64,000 bases of DNA from the NCBI RefSeq assembly GCF_000276685.1, contig NC_018108.1, positions 682,001 through 746,000 of the forward strand. The letters run 5' to 3'. The notes under the pieces were generated by a model that searched no databases, was not told the DNA's origin, and worked only from the letters and a program-made list of their open reading frames with translations. Source of the DNA: Taylorella equigenitalis ATCC 35865. GTDB taxonomy: Bacteria > Pseudomonadota > Gammaproteobacteria > Burkholderiales > Burkholderiaceae_B. Made by a program: the position numbers and the translations under genes. This document shows, piece after piece, positions 40,843-49,693 of this stretch; position 1 is the stretch's first letter; the number at the start of each line of letters is the position of its first letter.

Positions 40843-41760
40843 TTGAAACGCCTTATCATGGAGGGGAATCAATTTAGTTATGAGGACATGCCTTCAAAGG
40901 ATCAAAATTTAACTTTTAACGAATTAGAGAAATATTTAATTAAAAAACTATCGATTGAAGATCTGGATCAGGATATTCTTAAGACTTTGGGTTTGTTAGA
41001 GGCAAAAATTGGTTTTAATCATGCAGCTCAACTATTTGCAGATAAAAACAGTTTTAAATTAGTAGATTTAGTTAGATATGGCGTTGATATAAATGAGTTT
41101 AAAGAAAGGTTAACGGTTGAAAATGAGTCTATTCTTATTGCTTATGCCAAATCACTTGAAATGTATAGAAGGTATTATCAAGTTGAAAGAATTGAGGGGG
41201 ATGAAAGGCAGAAAATTGAACTTATTCCTGAAAATGCATTTAGAGAGGCTATCGCTAATGCATTAGTTCATAGAGATTGGAGCATTAATTCTTTTATAAA
41301 AGTCGAGATGTTTGAAAATTATATAGATATCTCGTCGCCAGGTGTATTGCCAAAGGGTATAAGTGAAGAGGAATATATTAACGGTAAATTTTAATTACTC
41401 AGAAATGAAAAAGTCGGTACTTTATTTTATAGGCTTGGGATTATTGAAAAGTTTGGAACTGGAATTAAGAGGATCAAACATCAATATAAAGGCAAGTTGA
41501 AAAAGCCCATTTTTAAAGTTGGTCCTAATTCGATATATGTGCGACTACCAGTTTTGATTGATGATATGGATGATTTGAGCAAGAACTCCTCAATAATCTA
41601 TCAGAAAATGCCGAAATCAGTAGAAATGAGTAGGGATGCTATTGAAAAGATAACAGGATTCGATAAAAGTAAGGTTCTTAGAGGTTTAGAGCAGTTAATC
41701 GCCGACAATCTAGTATCTAGGGTAGGTAGGGGTAGAGGTGTGCGATACATTAAATACTGA
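40843..41760 (+). pseudogene. AlbA/Schlafen-type ATP-binding transcriptional regulator, N-truncated and with a stop
   Basis: One frame runs from 40843 to 41760, interrupted once by TAA at 41392-41394. Before the stop it encodes the GHKL-like ATPase part (IPENAFREAIANALVHRDWS, DISSPGVLPKGISEEEY). After it come RNEKVGTLFYRLGIIEKFGTGIKRI and a winged-helix end (ITGFDKSKVLRGLEQLIAD). In this family the stop position is normally Ser (G-x-x-S-x-x-RN), so TCA to TAA is likely. The N-terminal AlbA_2 domain is missing too. These proteins often occur in mobile or defence-linked islands. Low similarity to its neighbours in origin is inferred from context only. Confidence 0.82.
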
Positions 41761-41821
41761 GCCTTTCATAGATTATTGAAATTTAAAATACAATTTAAAA
41801 AATTACTTTTCTCGACGCACT

Positions 41822-42955
41822 ATGAATAGAATTACAAAATCACTCCTTATTGGCTTGGTTACGATAATTTCTGCTTGTTCTGATGAAAAATCTTCTACAA
41901 AACAGAAAGCATCAACTGAGAGTACCGCTCAATCTTCAGACTCGTCCAAGGCTACAGAAAATAAATTGCAGACTAAATTTGTGACTATTGCCACAGGTGG
42001 GGCTTCGGGGCCTACCAATATATATGCGACGACATTGGCAAATGAATATGCAAGAGTGTATGGAGTGAATTCTAAAACTCAGACGACGGGTGCATCGATA
42101 GAGAATCTCAATTTATTCAAACTTAAGAAGGTTGAGATGGCGTTTCTGATGTCGGATACTTTGATTGAGGCGGTTGAGGGGAAGCGCAATTTTTCAGAGC
42201 CTATTAAGTCGATACGGCAAATTGCGACGCTTTATCCAAATTTTGTGCATATTGTGGTGAGGGCTGATTCTGATATTAAGGAAGTGTCAGACCTTAGAGG
42301 AAAGCGTGTATCGGTGGGTGCTCAGAATTCTGCAACTGAAATGAACACTCGTGCGATTTTGAAGTTTTTCGATATTTCATATGATGATATTTATGAGGAT
42401 TATTTAGGTTATGCAGAATCGGCTGAAGCATTGCGAGCAGGGCGTGTGGACGCGGCTTTTTTAACTACAGGGATTCCGAATTCTTCATTGATGGATTTGA
42501 ATCAGACGATGCCGTTTAGATTGTTAGCATTGCCACCAGAGAAGGTGGAAGAAATTGTTAAGGAAGAGACATACTTTCAAAAGAATACGATACCTGCAGG
42601 CACCTATGGATCGAGCCCAGATGTGCCAACGATTGCGATTTTAAATGCGATGATTGTTCAGGAATCGCTTAGCGAAGATGATGTGTATAAACTTACGAAA
42701 ACGTTTTTTGAGAGCCTTCCAAAGCTTCGAGCTTCGCATCAATCCATCAAGGATGTAAATGTTATGGATGCACAAAAAGGACACGTAGCACCGATGCATC
42801 CAGGAGCTAAGCGTTACTATGATGAAGTAAATGCGAGGGGCTCTGCTGAAGGAGGTGACTCTGGGGGTGCTTCGGGAGGTGCTACTTCGTATGTGCCTGG
42901 AAGTACCCCTGCGGAGGTGCCAGGAAGCACCTCTTCGGAGGCGACTAGGTCTTAA
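41822..42955 (+). CDS. TAXI-type TRAP transporter solute-binding lipoprotein
   Basis: The 377-residue protein has a signal peptide with lipobox (VTIISAC, Cys19), a Ser/Lys/Thr-rich linker, and a TAXI periplasmic binding domain (TIATGGASGPTNIYATTLANEY, GAQNSATEMNTRAILKFF, AGTYGSSPDVPTIAILNAMI). TAXI proteins deliver organic acids such as glutamate or alpha-ketoglutarate to fused TRAP permeases; no permease lies nearby. The last 45 residues are low-complexity with a short imperfect repeat (PGSTPAEVPGSTSSEA). A 16-bp duplication covers the stop codon. Confidence 0.87.
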   Translation: MNRITKSLLIGLVTIISACSDEKSSTKQKASTESTAQSSDSSKATENKLQTKFVTIATGGASGPTNIYATTLANEYARVYGVNSKTQTTGASIENLNLFKLKKVEMAFLMSDTLIEAVEGKRNFSEPIKSIRQIATLYPNFVHIVVRADSDIKEVSDLRGKRVSVGAQNSATEMNTRAILKFFDISYDDIYEDYLGYAESAEALRAGRVDAAFLTTGIPNSSLMDLNQTMPFRLLALPPEKVEEIVKEETYFQKNTIPAGTYGSSPDVPTIAILNAMIVQESLSEDDVYKLTKTFFESLPKLRASHQSIKDVNVMDAQKGHVAPMHPGAKRYYDEVNARGSAEGGDSGGASGGATSYVPGSTPAEVPGSTSSEATRS

Positions 42956-43079
42956 ATGCGACTAGGTCTTAAACTGGATAGGATTTATAGATCCAGAACA
43001 CTCCTATGTAGGAAACTGGGTATAAGACGTAACTTAGTATCCCAGACGTACCTTAGTATCACGTAGCAACTTAGAAAAA
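42941..43079. repeat. Micro-duplications at and after the TAXI gene stop codon
   Basis: The 16-mer gcgactaggtcttaaa occurs at 42941-42956, containing the gene's TAA, and again at 42958-42973. Farther on, gacgtaacttagtatc, gacgtaccttagtatc and cacgtagcaacttag form three imperfect copies between about 43027 and 43076. These look like replication-slippage products. No hairpin terminator is obvious in this gap. Confidence 0.75.
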
Positions 43080-43553
43080 CTACTGCAGTTCTTTTAACTT
43101 ATTACAACTATCTTGATCATCTAAATCACAAGCTTTTTTGTACCACATCTTTGCAGTGTCTATATCTTTCTTAACGCCCCTGCCAGCTTCATAAAGTAGC
43201 CCAATATTATACATAGCAGCAAGATCTCCTTGATTAGCAGCTGCCTTATACCAATTCATGGCGGCGTCAAAATCTTGCTTTGTGCCAGTCCCCGTATCAT
43301 ACAGAAACCCCAAATTTGTCTGAGCAGCTCTGTAACCATGATTAGCAGCTTTAGAATACAATTCAAATGCCTTCTCGGGATTTTTTTCTACTCCCTTCCC
43401 GAATTCGTAAGCCTCGCCCAACTTAAATTGTGAGCGTGCATCGCCTTCAGCAGCATTTTGTTCCAAAGTGGCAATATCCAAGTCCTCAGCCCAACTTAGA
43501 TTGGAAAATGCCAAAGCAATTGTGGTAGCAAATATAATTTTTTTAATCATCAC
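43080..43553 (-). CDS. Secreted Sel1-repeat protein, short
   Basis: A 157-residue protein with a signal peptide (cleaved near LSWA-ED) and three to four Sel1 repeats (FKLGEAYEFGKGV, TNLGFLYDTGTGT, YNIGLLYEAGRGV), ending with a two-cysteine cap (ACDLDDQDSCNKL) like its paralogues at the left end of the window. A good ribosome binding site (aaggag) lies before the double ATG. It is a lone gene. The family role is protein binding; the partner is unknown. Confidence 0.9.
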   Translation of the reverse strand: MMIKKIIFATTIALAFSNLSWAEDLDIATLEQNAAEGDARSQFKLGEAYEFGKGVEKNPEKAFELYSKAANHGYRAAQTNLGFLYDTGTGTKQDFDAAMNWYKAAANQGDLAAMYNIGLLYEAGRGVKKDIDTAKMWYKKACDLDDQDSCNKLKELQ

Positions 43554-43980
43554 TTTCTCTCCTTTAGTGAATTTTTAATTTTAATCACCTCAGGTTACAG
43601 GTTTCGTACTAGTAGTTGATTTTCAGTTTTTTGTTATTTCAAGGGATTTACAATGTGGTATGTGTGTTAGTACTAACAGTAGTGAAGATGAAGGGTGTTT
43701 CAATTGGTTAGATTGGTTTACTTGAGATGATTGTAGTCTGCGACAGGTGATTGGAGTTTAATCAAGGTCAAACTTAAACTTGAGATAATTTTATTGTTTA
43801 GTTCAATTTTGGACTACCGTTGACAAAGATCTTAAATTGATGAAATCAAGTAATAAAATTAAGCAATGCTGTCGACAATTTAAATTTGTTAAGTTTATAT
43901 AATTTATTTGTACAAATTGAATATAAATAAAATTTTAAATAATATTCAAAGACACCTTAATATTCTTCTGAGTTTTTGAA
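43554..43980. other. AT-rich intergenic stretch before the MazG-helicase pair
   Basis: About 430 bases with no open frame of note. A consensus -35 hexamer TTGACA lies at 43820-43825 and a TATAAT at 43898-43903, but they are not spaced as a pair, so no promoter is claimed. The high AT content compared with the flanking core genes fits acquired DNA. Confidence 0.4.
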
Positions 43981-44274
43981 ATGAAAAATGTACTTGACGC
44001 CATAGACAAATTCAATACCGAAAGGAATTGGAAAAAATTTCACTCTCCTGAAAATCTTGCTAAATCAATTTCAATCGAAGCAGCAGAATTATTAGAGATT
44101 TTCCAATGGAATACTAAAGATATTGACAAAGAGCATTTAAAAGAGGAACTAGCTGATGTTCTTATTTATTGTTTAGATATGACATTAAGTTTAAATATCG
44201 ATCCCGAAAGAATAATATTAGATAAATTAAATAAAAATTCAATCAAATACCCCTTAGAGGATGTTCACCTATGA
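43981..44274 (+). CDS. MazG-like nucleotide pyrophosphohydrolase
   Basis: The 97-residue protein has the all-alpha NTP-PPase metal motif: IEAAELLEIFQW with E-x-x-E-like spacing, then KEELADVLIYCLDM. It belongs to the small MazG/DCTPP1-like group that hydrolyses (d)NTPs to NMP and pyrophosphate. Its stop overlaps the ATG of the next reading frame (ATGA at 44271), so it was translated together with the nuclease-helicase. A nucleotide-cleaning enzyme tied to a nuclease-helicase suggests phage defence; that is inference. Confidence 0.88.
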   Translation: MKNVLDAIDKFNTERNWKKFHSPENLAKSISIEAAELLEIFQWNTKDIDKEHLKEELADVLIYCLDMTLSLNIDPERIILDKLNKNSIKYPLEDVHL

Positions 44275-44417
44275 TTGTTTATACAGCAGATAAAAATAAA
44301 TTCCGTTAGGATATTTTAAATGGCAAGCTTATATCAAGTATTCAAAGTGCACTTAAGAATAATGGGATAGGTTATGGGTCTTCTGAAATTTGTTCATGGA
44401 ATTCTTCATTAAGTTAT

Positions 44418-46226
44418 ATGGATAGGGTAATTGAAGATAAAGATATTCCGAATAACGCTGGTGTAGCTATTGAATACGTTATTCCTGGAAATTCCAAAAG
44501 ATTGGACTTTCTTATTTCTGGATATGACCAAACAAATGAGTCTAATTTAGTAATTATTGAGCTCAAACAGTGGCAAAAAGCAAATGTAGATCCTAACAAG
44601 AAGGATGTAATTACTACATACGTTGGTGGTGGAGAAAGACAGGTAGCACACCCTTCATATCAAGCTTACAGTTATGGAAGATTGCTTTATGATTTTTGCG
44701 AAGTTGTTAGAAACAAACCAGTAAATATAAAAACTTGTGCTTTTCTACATAATTACCTGCTTGAAGAAGATGACCCTATTATAAATCCAAAATATTCAGA
44801 TGTAATAAAATCATCTCCTTTATACGGTTCTCAAGATGCTCAGAATTTAAGAAACTTTATAAAAGATAGTATAAAAAAAGGAGATGATATACAAATAATA
44901 CATGATATTGATTCTGGAAAAATACGTCCTTCAAAATCTCTTCAAGATTCTATTTCGAGTATGCTTGATGGTAATGAGGAATTTGTTCTAATTGATGAAC
45001 AAAAAGTTGTTTTTGAAAGAGCAATCAACTTAGCTGAAAAATGTATTGAAGATGGAAAAAAAAGAACTTTAATTGTTCAGGGAGGTCCTGGGACTGGAAA
45101 ATCAGTAGTAGCTATAAGATTATTGGCTGAGCTCATTAAAAAAGAACTTAATACGAGATACATTACTAAGACTTCTGCTACAAGAAATGTATACCAATCA
45201 AAATTAATGGGTTCTAACAAAGACATTGGTGTTATAAATTTGTTCGTGTCTTCTGAAACATTTCACAGTAAAGTTAAAGATTTTTTGGATGTTGCAATAG
45301 TTGATGAATCACACAGGTTGGTATTGAGGTCTGGGTATTATCAAAACATGGGTGAGAATCAAGTTCAAGAAATTATCAGAGCATCAAAATTTAGTGTGTT
45401 TTTTATAGACGAAAATCAAATTGTTCATGCTAAAGATGTCGGGACAATTGAAGAAATAAAAGCCTCATGCCAAAGAGAAAAATCAGATATTTATTATGAT
45501 GAATTACCAACTCAATTTAGGTGTAATGGATCTGATGGCTATTTGTCATGGTTGGATGATTTATTGCAGATTAAGAAAACTGCAAATCCACTTTTTGAAG
45601 CTGATTACAACTATGATTTTGATGTTGTTGATAGTCCAAGTGAATTATTTGAATGGGTAAAACAAAAAAACGAAGGAAGAAACCGTTCAAGGTTGCTTGC
45701 AGGTTATTGCTGGGAATGGAATTCAAAGTCAGATTATAGGGTTAACGATATTAATATTAATGATTTCTCCATGCAGTGGAACTTTAAAAATACCAAAACA
45801 TGGGCTATAGACTTTGATTCTATAAATCAAATTGGATGTGTACATACCTCACAGGGGTTGGAATTCGATTACGTTGGAGTGATTATTGGAGATGATTTAA
45901 GATTTGAAGATAATGTTGTTAAAACAGATTTTAAAAAGAGAGCTAAGTCTGATAGATCGCTTTATGGGTTAAAAACAAAAGCTCACGAGGAAATCAGAAA
46001 TTTAACTTTTGGTGAGGCTTCAAAAAAAATAGATTTAATTATTAGAAATACTTATAGAACTCTTATGACGAGGGGGATGAAAGGTTGCAGGGTCTACTGC
46101 ACTAACAAAAATCTTGCTCAATACTTTAAATTAAGGTTGGGTAAATATAAAGCCACGAGCCAAGATGTTTATGAAACACTCAAAGTGGCTGAATCTAAAA
46201 CTTCAACATATATTATTGATGAGTAA
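44418..46226 (+). CDS. DUF2075-type nuclease-helicase, N-terminus cut by a stop codon
   Basis: The 602-residue protein joins a PD-(D/E)xK-like nuclease region (RLDFLISGYD ... LVIIELKQW, residues 30-60) to a superfamily 1 ATPase: Walker A VQGGPGTGKSVVA, Walker B VAIVDESHRLV, SVFFIDENQIV, VHTSQGLEFDYVGVIIGDDL and RNTYRTLMTRGMKGCRVYC. This matches the DUF2075 family. The family normally starts at ATG 44271 (MIVYTADKNKFR), overlapping the MazG-like stop, but TAG at 44307-44309 breaks that start. The remaining frame is clean to 46226. Translation from ATG 44418 would lose 49 residues. Whether it still works is open. Confidence 0.82.
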   Translation: MDRVIEDKDIPNNAGVAIEYVIPGNSKRLDFLISGYDQTNESNLVIIELKQWQKANVDPNKKDVITTYVGGGERQVAHPSYQAYSYGRLLYDFCEVVRNKPVNIKTCAFLHNYLLEEDDPIINPKYSDVIKSSPLYGSQDAQNLRNFIKDSIKKGDDIQIIHDIDSGKIRPSKSLQDSISSMLDGNEEFVLIDEQKVVFERAINLAEKCIEDGKKRTLIVQGGPGTGKSVVAIRLLAELIKKELNTRYITKTSATRNVYQSKLMGSNKDIGVINLFVSSETFHSKVKDFLDVAIVDESHRLVLRSGYYQNMGENQVQEIIRASKFSVFFIDENQIVHAKDVGTIEEIKASCQREKSDIYYDELPTQFRCNGSDGYLSWLDDLLQIKKTANPLFEADYNYDFDVVDSPSELFEWVKQKNEGRNRSRLLAGYCWEWNSKSDYRVNDININDFSMQWNFKNTKTWAIDFDSINQIGCVHTSQGLEFDYVGVIIGDDLRFEDNVVKTDFKKRAKSDRSLYGLKTKAHEEIRNLTFGEASKKIDLIIRNTYRTLMTRGMKGCRVYCTNKNLAQYFKLRLGKYKATSQDVYETLKVAESKTSTYIIDE

Positions 46227-46263
46227 CTAAGCTCAAACGATAAGGAGAAGTGGTAGTTCACCA

Positions 46264-46528
46264 CTTCGGAGCCACTACTTTCTTTTCCTCATTCTTCTTC
46301 CGCCTCAACAGTCCCCAAAAATAACTCAAAATGTCGTTTGATGACTTCGCTTTTGACAGGTTTGGTGAATAGGTTTGAGGTTATTGCTACCGCCATTTCT
46401 AGTAGCCATGATGTAATTAGTGAATCGTGGCCAAGGGCTAGTGCTGTACCTTCTAATTTATTTATTTTGAGGTATATGTAATAGATTCGGCTATAAAAAT
46501 TCCGCTTAGGATTCCTGCGAAAGGATCG
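46264..46528 (-). pseudogene. Fragment of a sodium:solute symporter 3' end
   Basis: The minus strand encodes AGILSGIFIAE, then after a one-base deletion YYIYLKINKLEGTALALGHDSLITSWLL and LFTKPVKSEVIKRHFE, followed by a tail (LFLGTVEAEEE) to a stop. This matches the last 70 residues of the intact symporter at 47668-49149 with many substitutions and without its stop codon. It is a diverged partial copy, not an exact duplication, so it is either a relic of a second allele or the left border left by an integration event. Confidence 0.85.
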
Positions 46529-47866
46529 TGTAATAATAATGACAGAGGCAAAAGGTTCTGTAAATAAACGGGTTTTAGGTCTTTTACCAAAGTTAAAAAC
46601 TAAAAAATTAATAGTTTGTGTACTCTTTAGAGCTACAGTATGAAGTTAGTTGTTGTAAACATTACATAAGCAATAGGAGGTTTTTATAAATGTCTACGAT
46701 GAAAAAGGACACTATTGAAGCAAAATGATTTTCAATCCAAATATATACTCAGGACTTTAAAAATGACTTTATAAGTCTTACAGATATAGCAAAGTATAGA
46801 AATAGTGATGATCCACGATTTGTTATTCAAAACTGGATGAGAAATAGAAATACATTAGAGTTTATAGGATTGTGGGAAGTTCTTAATAACGAAAATTTTA
46901 ACCGTGTGCAATTCGACACGTTTAGAAATGAATCAGGACTTAACAGATTTACGATGACTCCACAAAAATGGATAGATTCTACTAAAGCAATTGGAATTAT
47001 CGCTAAGGCAGGAAGATATGGTGGCACATATGCCCATTATGATATAGCTATGGAATTTGCATCATGGCTATCTCCTGAATTTAAGCTATGTATTATTCAA
47101 GACTATAAGAGGCTTAAATCAGATGAAAATTCAAGATTATCTCTTGGTTGGAATCTTAATCGAGAAATATCAAAGATTAACTACAAAATTCATACACATG
47201 CCATCAAGGAATATCTACCATCCGATTTGACAAGTGAACAATTATCCTATAAGTAAGCAAGTGAGGGAGATATATTAAATGTTGCCCTATTCAATAAAAG
47301 GGCAAAACAGTGGCGAGAAGAAAATCCAGAACTAAAAGGGAATATGCGAGATTATGCAAGCCTGAATGAGTTATTGGTACTTGCCAATATGGAAAGCTAC
47401 AATGCTGTTTTAATTAGTAAAGGTATGAGGCAAAAGGATAGAATGATAGAACTTAGAAAATTTGCCAGAGCACAACTTCTATCCTTAGAAAAACTAAACT
47501 ATACAGGACTTAAAAGTTTAGAGGGTAAGACTAAGAGATAAATGTGAATAAACTATGAGATGGCTACCCCAAATATGGCTTTCCACTTTATAAAGCCGCC
47601 CCCTCGGAGGGGTTCTCTGCTTTCTCAAGGAGGTTCCACTTCTCCCGCCTCAACAGTCCCCAAAAAATCACTCAAAATGTCTTTGGATCACTTCATCGTT
47701 TACGGGTTTGGTGAATAGGCTTACGGTTATTGCTACCGCCATTCCTAGTAGCCATGATGTTATTAGTGAATCGAGTCCAAGAGCAAGTGTTGTGCCATCT
47801 AATTTGTTTATTTTGAGGTATATGTAATAGATTTCTGCAACGAATATTCCGCTTAGGATTCCTGCG
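46300..47866. repeat. Imperfect 220-bp direct repeats flanking the KilA-N relic
   Basis: The segment 46300-46519 is repeated, with about 15-20 percent mismatches by eye, at 47645-47866, which is the 3' end of the intact symporter gene. The 1.1 kb between them holds only the KilA-N pseudogene with its own ribosome binding site. This is the layout left by site-specific integration at a gene's 3' end or by recombination between paralogues. Confidence 0.8.
46690..47541 (+). pseudogene. KilA-N domain (phage antirepressor-like) protein with two stops
   Basis: From the ATG at 46690, preceded by a strong ribosome binding site (aggagg), one frame runs to 47541 with TGA at 46726-46728 and TAA at 47254-47256. 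The sequence is otherwise a complete KilA-N protein: FISLTDIAKYRNSDDPRF, NWMRNRNTLEFIGLWE, GLNRFTMTPQKWIDSTKAIG, YGGTYAHYDIAMEFASWLSPEF, and a C-terminal part ending KTKR. KilA-N proteins are phage or plasmid DNA-binding antirepressors. Two nonsense changes in otherwise good sequence mark a recent loss. Confidence 0.88.
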
Positions 47867-49149
47867 GTGGTTGTGTGTTTCCAGTACATTCCTAATATTA
47901 CGGCGATTGCCCAGACGCCCATCCCTCCAAATGCAAATCTGACTATTTCAAATATGCTTGATGGTTTGCATATACCAATTGTTATTCCACTTAGTCCTAT
48001 TAGTATAGTGATTATTCTTGAAAGCTTAAGAATCCTTTCGTTAGTAGATTTGGGGTTGATTATGTTTTGATAAATATCTCTTGTGATGCTTCCTGTGGCT
48101 ACCACCATAAGTGCTGAGACAGTTGACATGCCAGCAGATACTATGCCTGCGATTAATATTGAGGAGATGATACTTGAGAAGTTTTGTTGAATCAAAATGG
48201 GGACGATGAAATCGGCTTCATTGCCACGTAGGCCTGTTATTGAAATGGAGGCATTGACTCCTGACCATTCAATAAGGGTAGCGGATATAAACATCCCAAT
48301 TGTTCCAAGCAGTATTGCTTTAAACATAACTGCGTAATTTTTCATAGTGAAAAATTTAGTAAATAGTGTGGGTTGTGCGATGCTAAAAAAGCTCCATAAA
48401 AGTATCATCGAAACGTAGACACCGTAACCGTATCCGCCTTCGGCACCTGGGTGCGAAAGTAGTTTGCTATTTGTTTCTAGCATTGATTTCGTGATGTTTT
48501 CTAAGCCACCGCCAATTCTAATAGACATGATAAAAGTTGCGATAGCAGTGATAACCATGAGCAACCCTTGTAAAACGTCGGTTAGCATCGCTCCTCTCAT
48601 ACCGCTAAACATGCAGTAGAGGATGACTATTGTGCCTGTAAGTACTACGCCCGTCCACTCAGGGAATCCTGTAAATGTTTTAAAAATAACCCCAGCTCCA
48701 ACCATCTGTGCACCCATAACAGCCACGAGGAAAACAACTATCATTAGTGCATGAGAAATGCGGACTACGTTAGATTGAAATCTGTCTGCTAGATAGTCTG
48801 TCATAGTGAGGAACTGATTCTTTTTAGAGAGTTTCAATATTTTCATACCGACAACAAGTGCTGGAATAATCATAGAAAATGCAATGCCTGGTACTGATAT
48901 ACTTAGTCCTGCAAATCCCTCTCTATAAGCGATTGCAGGTACACCCATAAAAGTGCTGAAGCTATATTGAGTGGCGAAATAGGCCACGCCCGAAACTATA
49001 GCACCAGCTCTGCCTCCCATGATTAGATACTCTTTTAAATCTTTAGTTTGCTTTGCAGCTATATAACCTATGAAGGCTAGAAGCAGGAAATAGACTGCCA
49101 TAATCAAGAAAAATGAAAGTGGCATAGGGTTGATGAGGGACTCAATCAT
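47668..49149 (-). CDS. Sodium:solute symporter (SSS family, PanF-like)
   Basis: The 493-residue protein has about 13 membrane helices with the SSS signatures (YFATQYSFSTFMGVPAIAYREG near the N-terminus, GMRGAMLTDVLQGLLMV, AGIVSAGMSTVSALMVVATG). The best resemblance is to PanF-type pantothenate or related organic-anion symporters; the substrate is not certain. The ATG at 49149 has the better-spaced ribosome binding site; a GTG at 49155 is in frame. It overlaps the small-subunit gene. Its 3' end is duplicated at 46300-46519. Confidence 0.88.
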   Translation of the reverse strand: MIESLINPMPLSFFLIMAVYFLLLAFIGYIAAKQTKDLKEYLIMGGRAGAIVSGVAYFATQYSFSTFMGVPAIAYREGFAGLSISVPGIAFSMIIPALVVGMKILKLSKKNQFLTMTDYLADRFQSNVVRISHALMIVVFLVAVMGAQMVGAGVIFKTFTGFPEWTGVVLTGTIVILYCMFSGMRGAMLTDVLQGLLMVITAIATFIMSIRIGGGLENITKSMLETNSKLLSHPGAEGGYGYGVYVSMILLWSFFSIAQPTLFTKFFTMKNYAVMFKAILLGTIGMFISATLIEWSGVNASISITGLRGNEADFIVPILIQQNFSSIISSILIAGIVSAGMSTVSALMVVATGSITRDIYQNIINPKSTNERILKLSRIITILIGLSGITIGICKPSSIFEIVRFAFGGMGVWAIAVILGMYWKHTTTAGILSGIFVAEIYYIYLKINKLDGTTLALGLDSLITSWLLGMAVAITVSLFTKPVNDEVIQRHFE

Positions 49150-49384
49150 TGCCACTTACCTCATCATTTTGGCCGAATTTTTTTAGAAATTTACTTGCGT
49201 ATAGTGCTATGAGTAAGATTACGAATGTGCCATAAATTAACCATCCATATACGAATGTAGGGACACCGAACCAACCTGGGTTGTATTTTGTGCTGTAAAA
49301 GAAGGGGAAGGGAAGCATTATAAAAATATAAGCAATCCCAAAGATAATTTTCCAGGTTCTATTGAATTTATCTATTTTTTTCAT
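49142..49384 (-). CDS. Small two-helix partner of the symporter (DUF3311/YhdT-like)
   Basis: An 80-residue protein with two membrane helices (IIFGIAYIFIMLPFPFFY and VYGWLIYGTFVILLIALYA) and the P-x-x-FG-x-P-x-x-x-Y pattern of small proteins found beside SSS symporters, such as YhdT next to PanF. The ATG at 49384 (MKKIDKFNR) is preferred over the in-frame TTG at 49399. Its end overlaps the symporter start by 8 bases, so the two are made together. Confidence 0.82.
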   Translation of the reverse strand: MKKIDKFNRTWKIIFGIAYIFIMLPFPFFYSTKYNPGWFGVPTFVYGWLIYGTFVILLIALYASKFLKKFGQNDEVSGND

Positions 49385-49693
49385 TTTTCTTATTAGCAAA
49401 ATAAATTCTTCGAAGTATATTTGATTTGTATGGGGGTAAACCTAGCAATTTGTATCTACTATTTTCAGATTCTTAAGTTTCGTGTAGATATAAGACTAAT
49501 CTGTGATTAATAGAGAGTGATGAAATTAAATTAAGAAATAAATTTTTACATTAAGTAGAACCTCGATTTTTTGGGGTTCCAAAGTTTCTAAATACTTTAA
49601 AATCTCGTCCTATCAATCTTGAAAAAGAGGGGTAGGCTTTTTTGTTAACTAGAAATTATTTTTTTACTTCTTAATTTTTTTTAACTTAATTGA
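49385..49693. other. AT-rich divergent promoter region
   Basis: About 300 bases between the symporter pair (leftward) and abgT (rightward). It contains a short inverted repeat (gaacc 49558-49562, ggttc 49575-49579) and long T tracts but no open frame or convincing promoter pair. No other feature seen. Confidence 0.4.
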
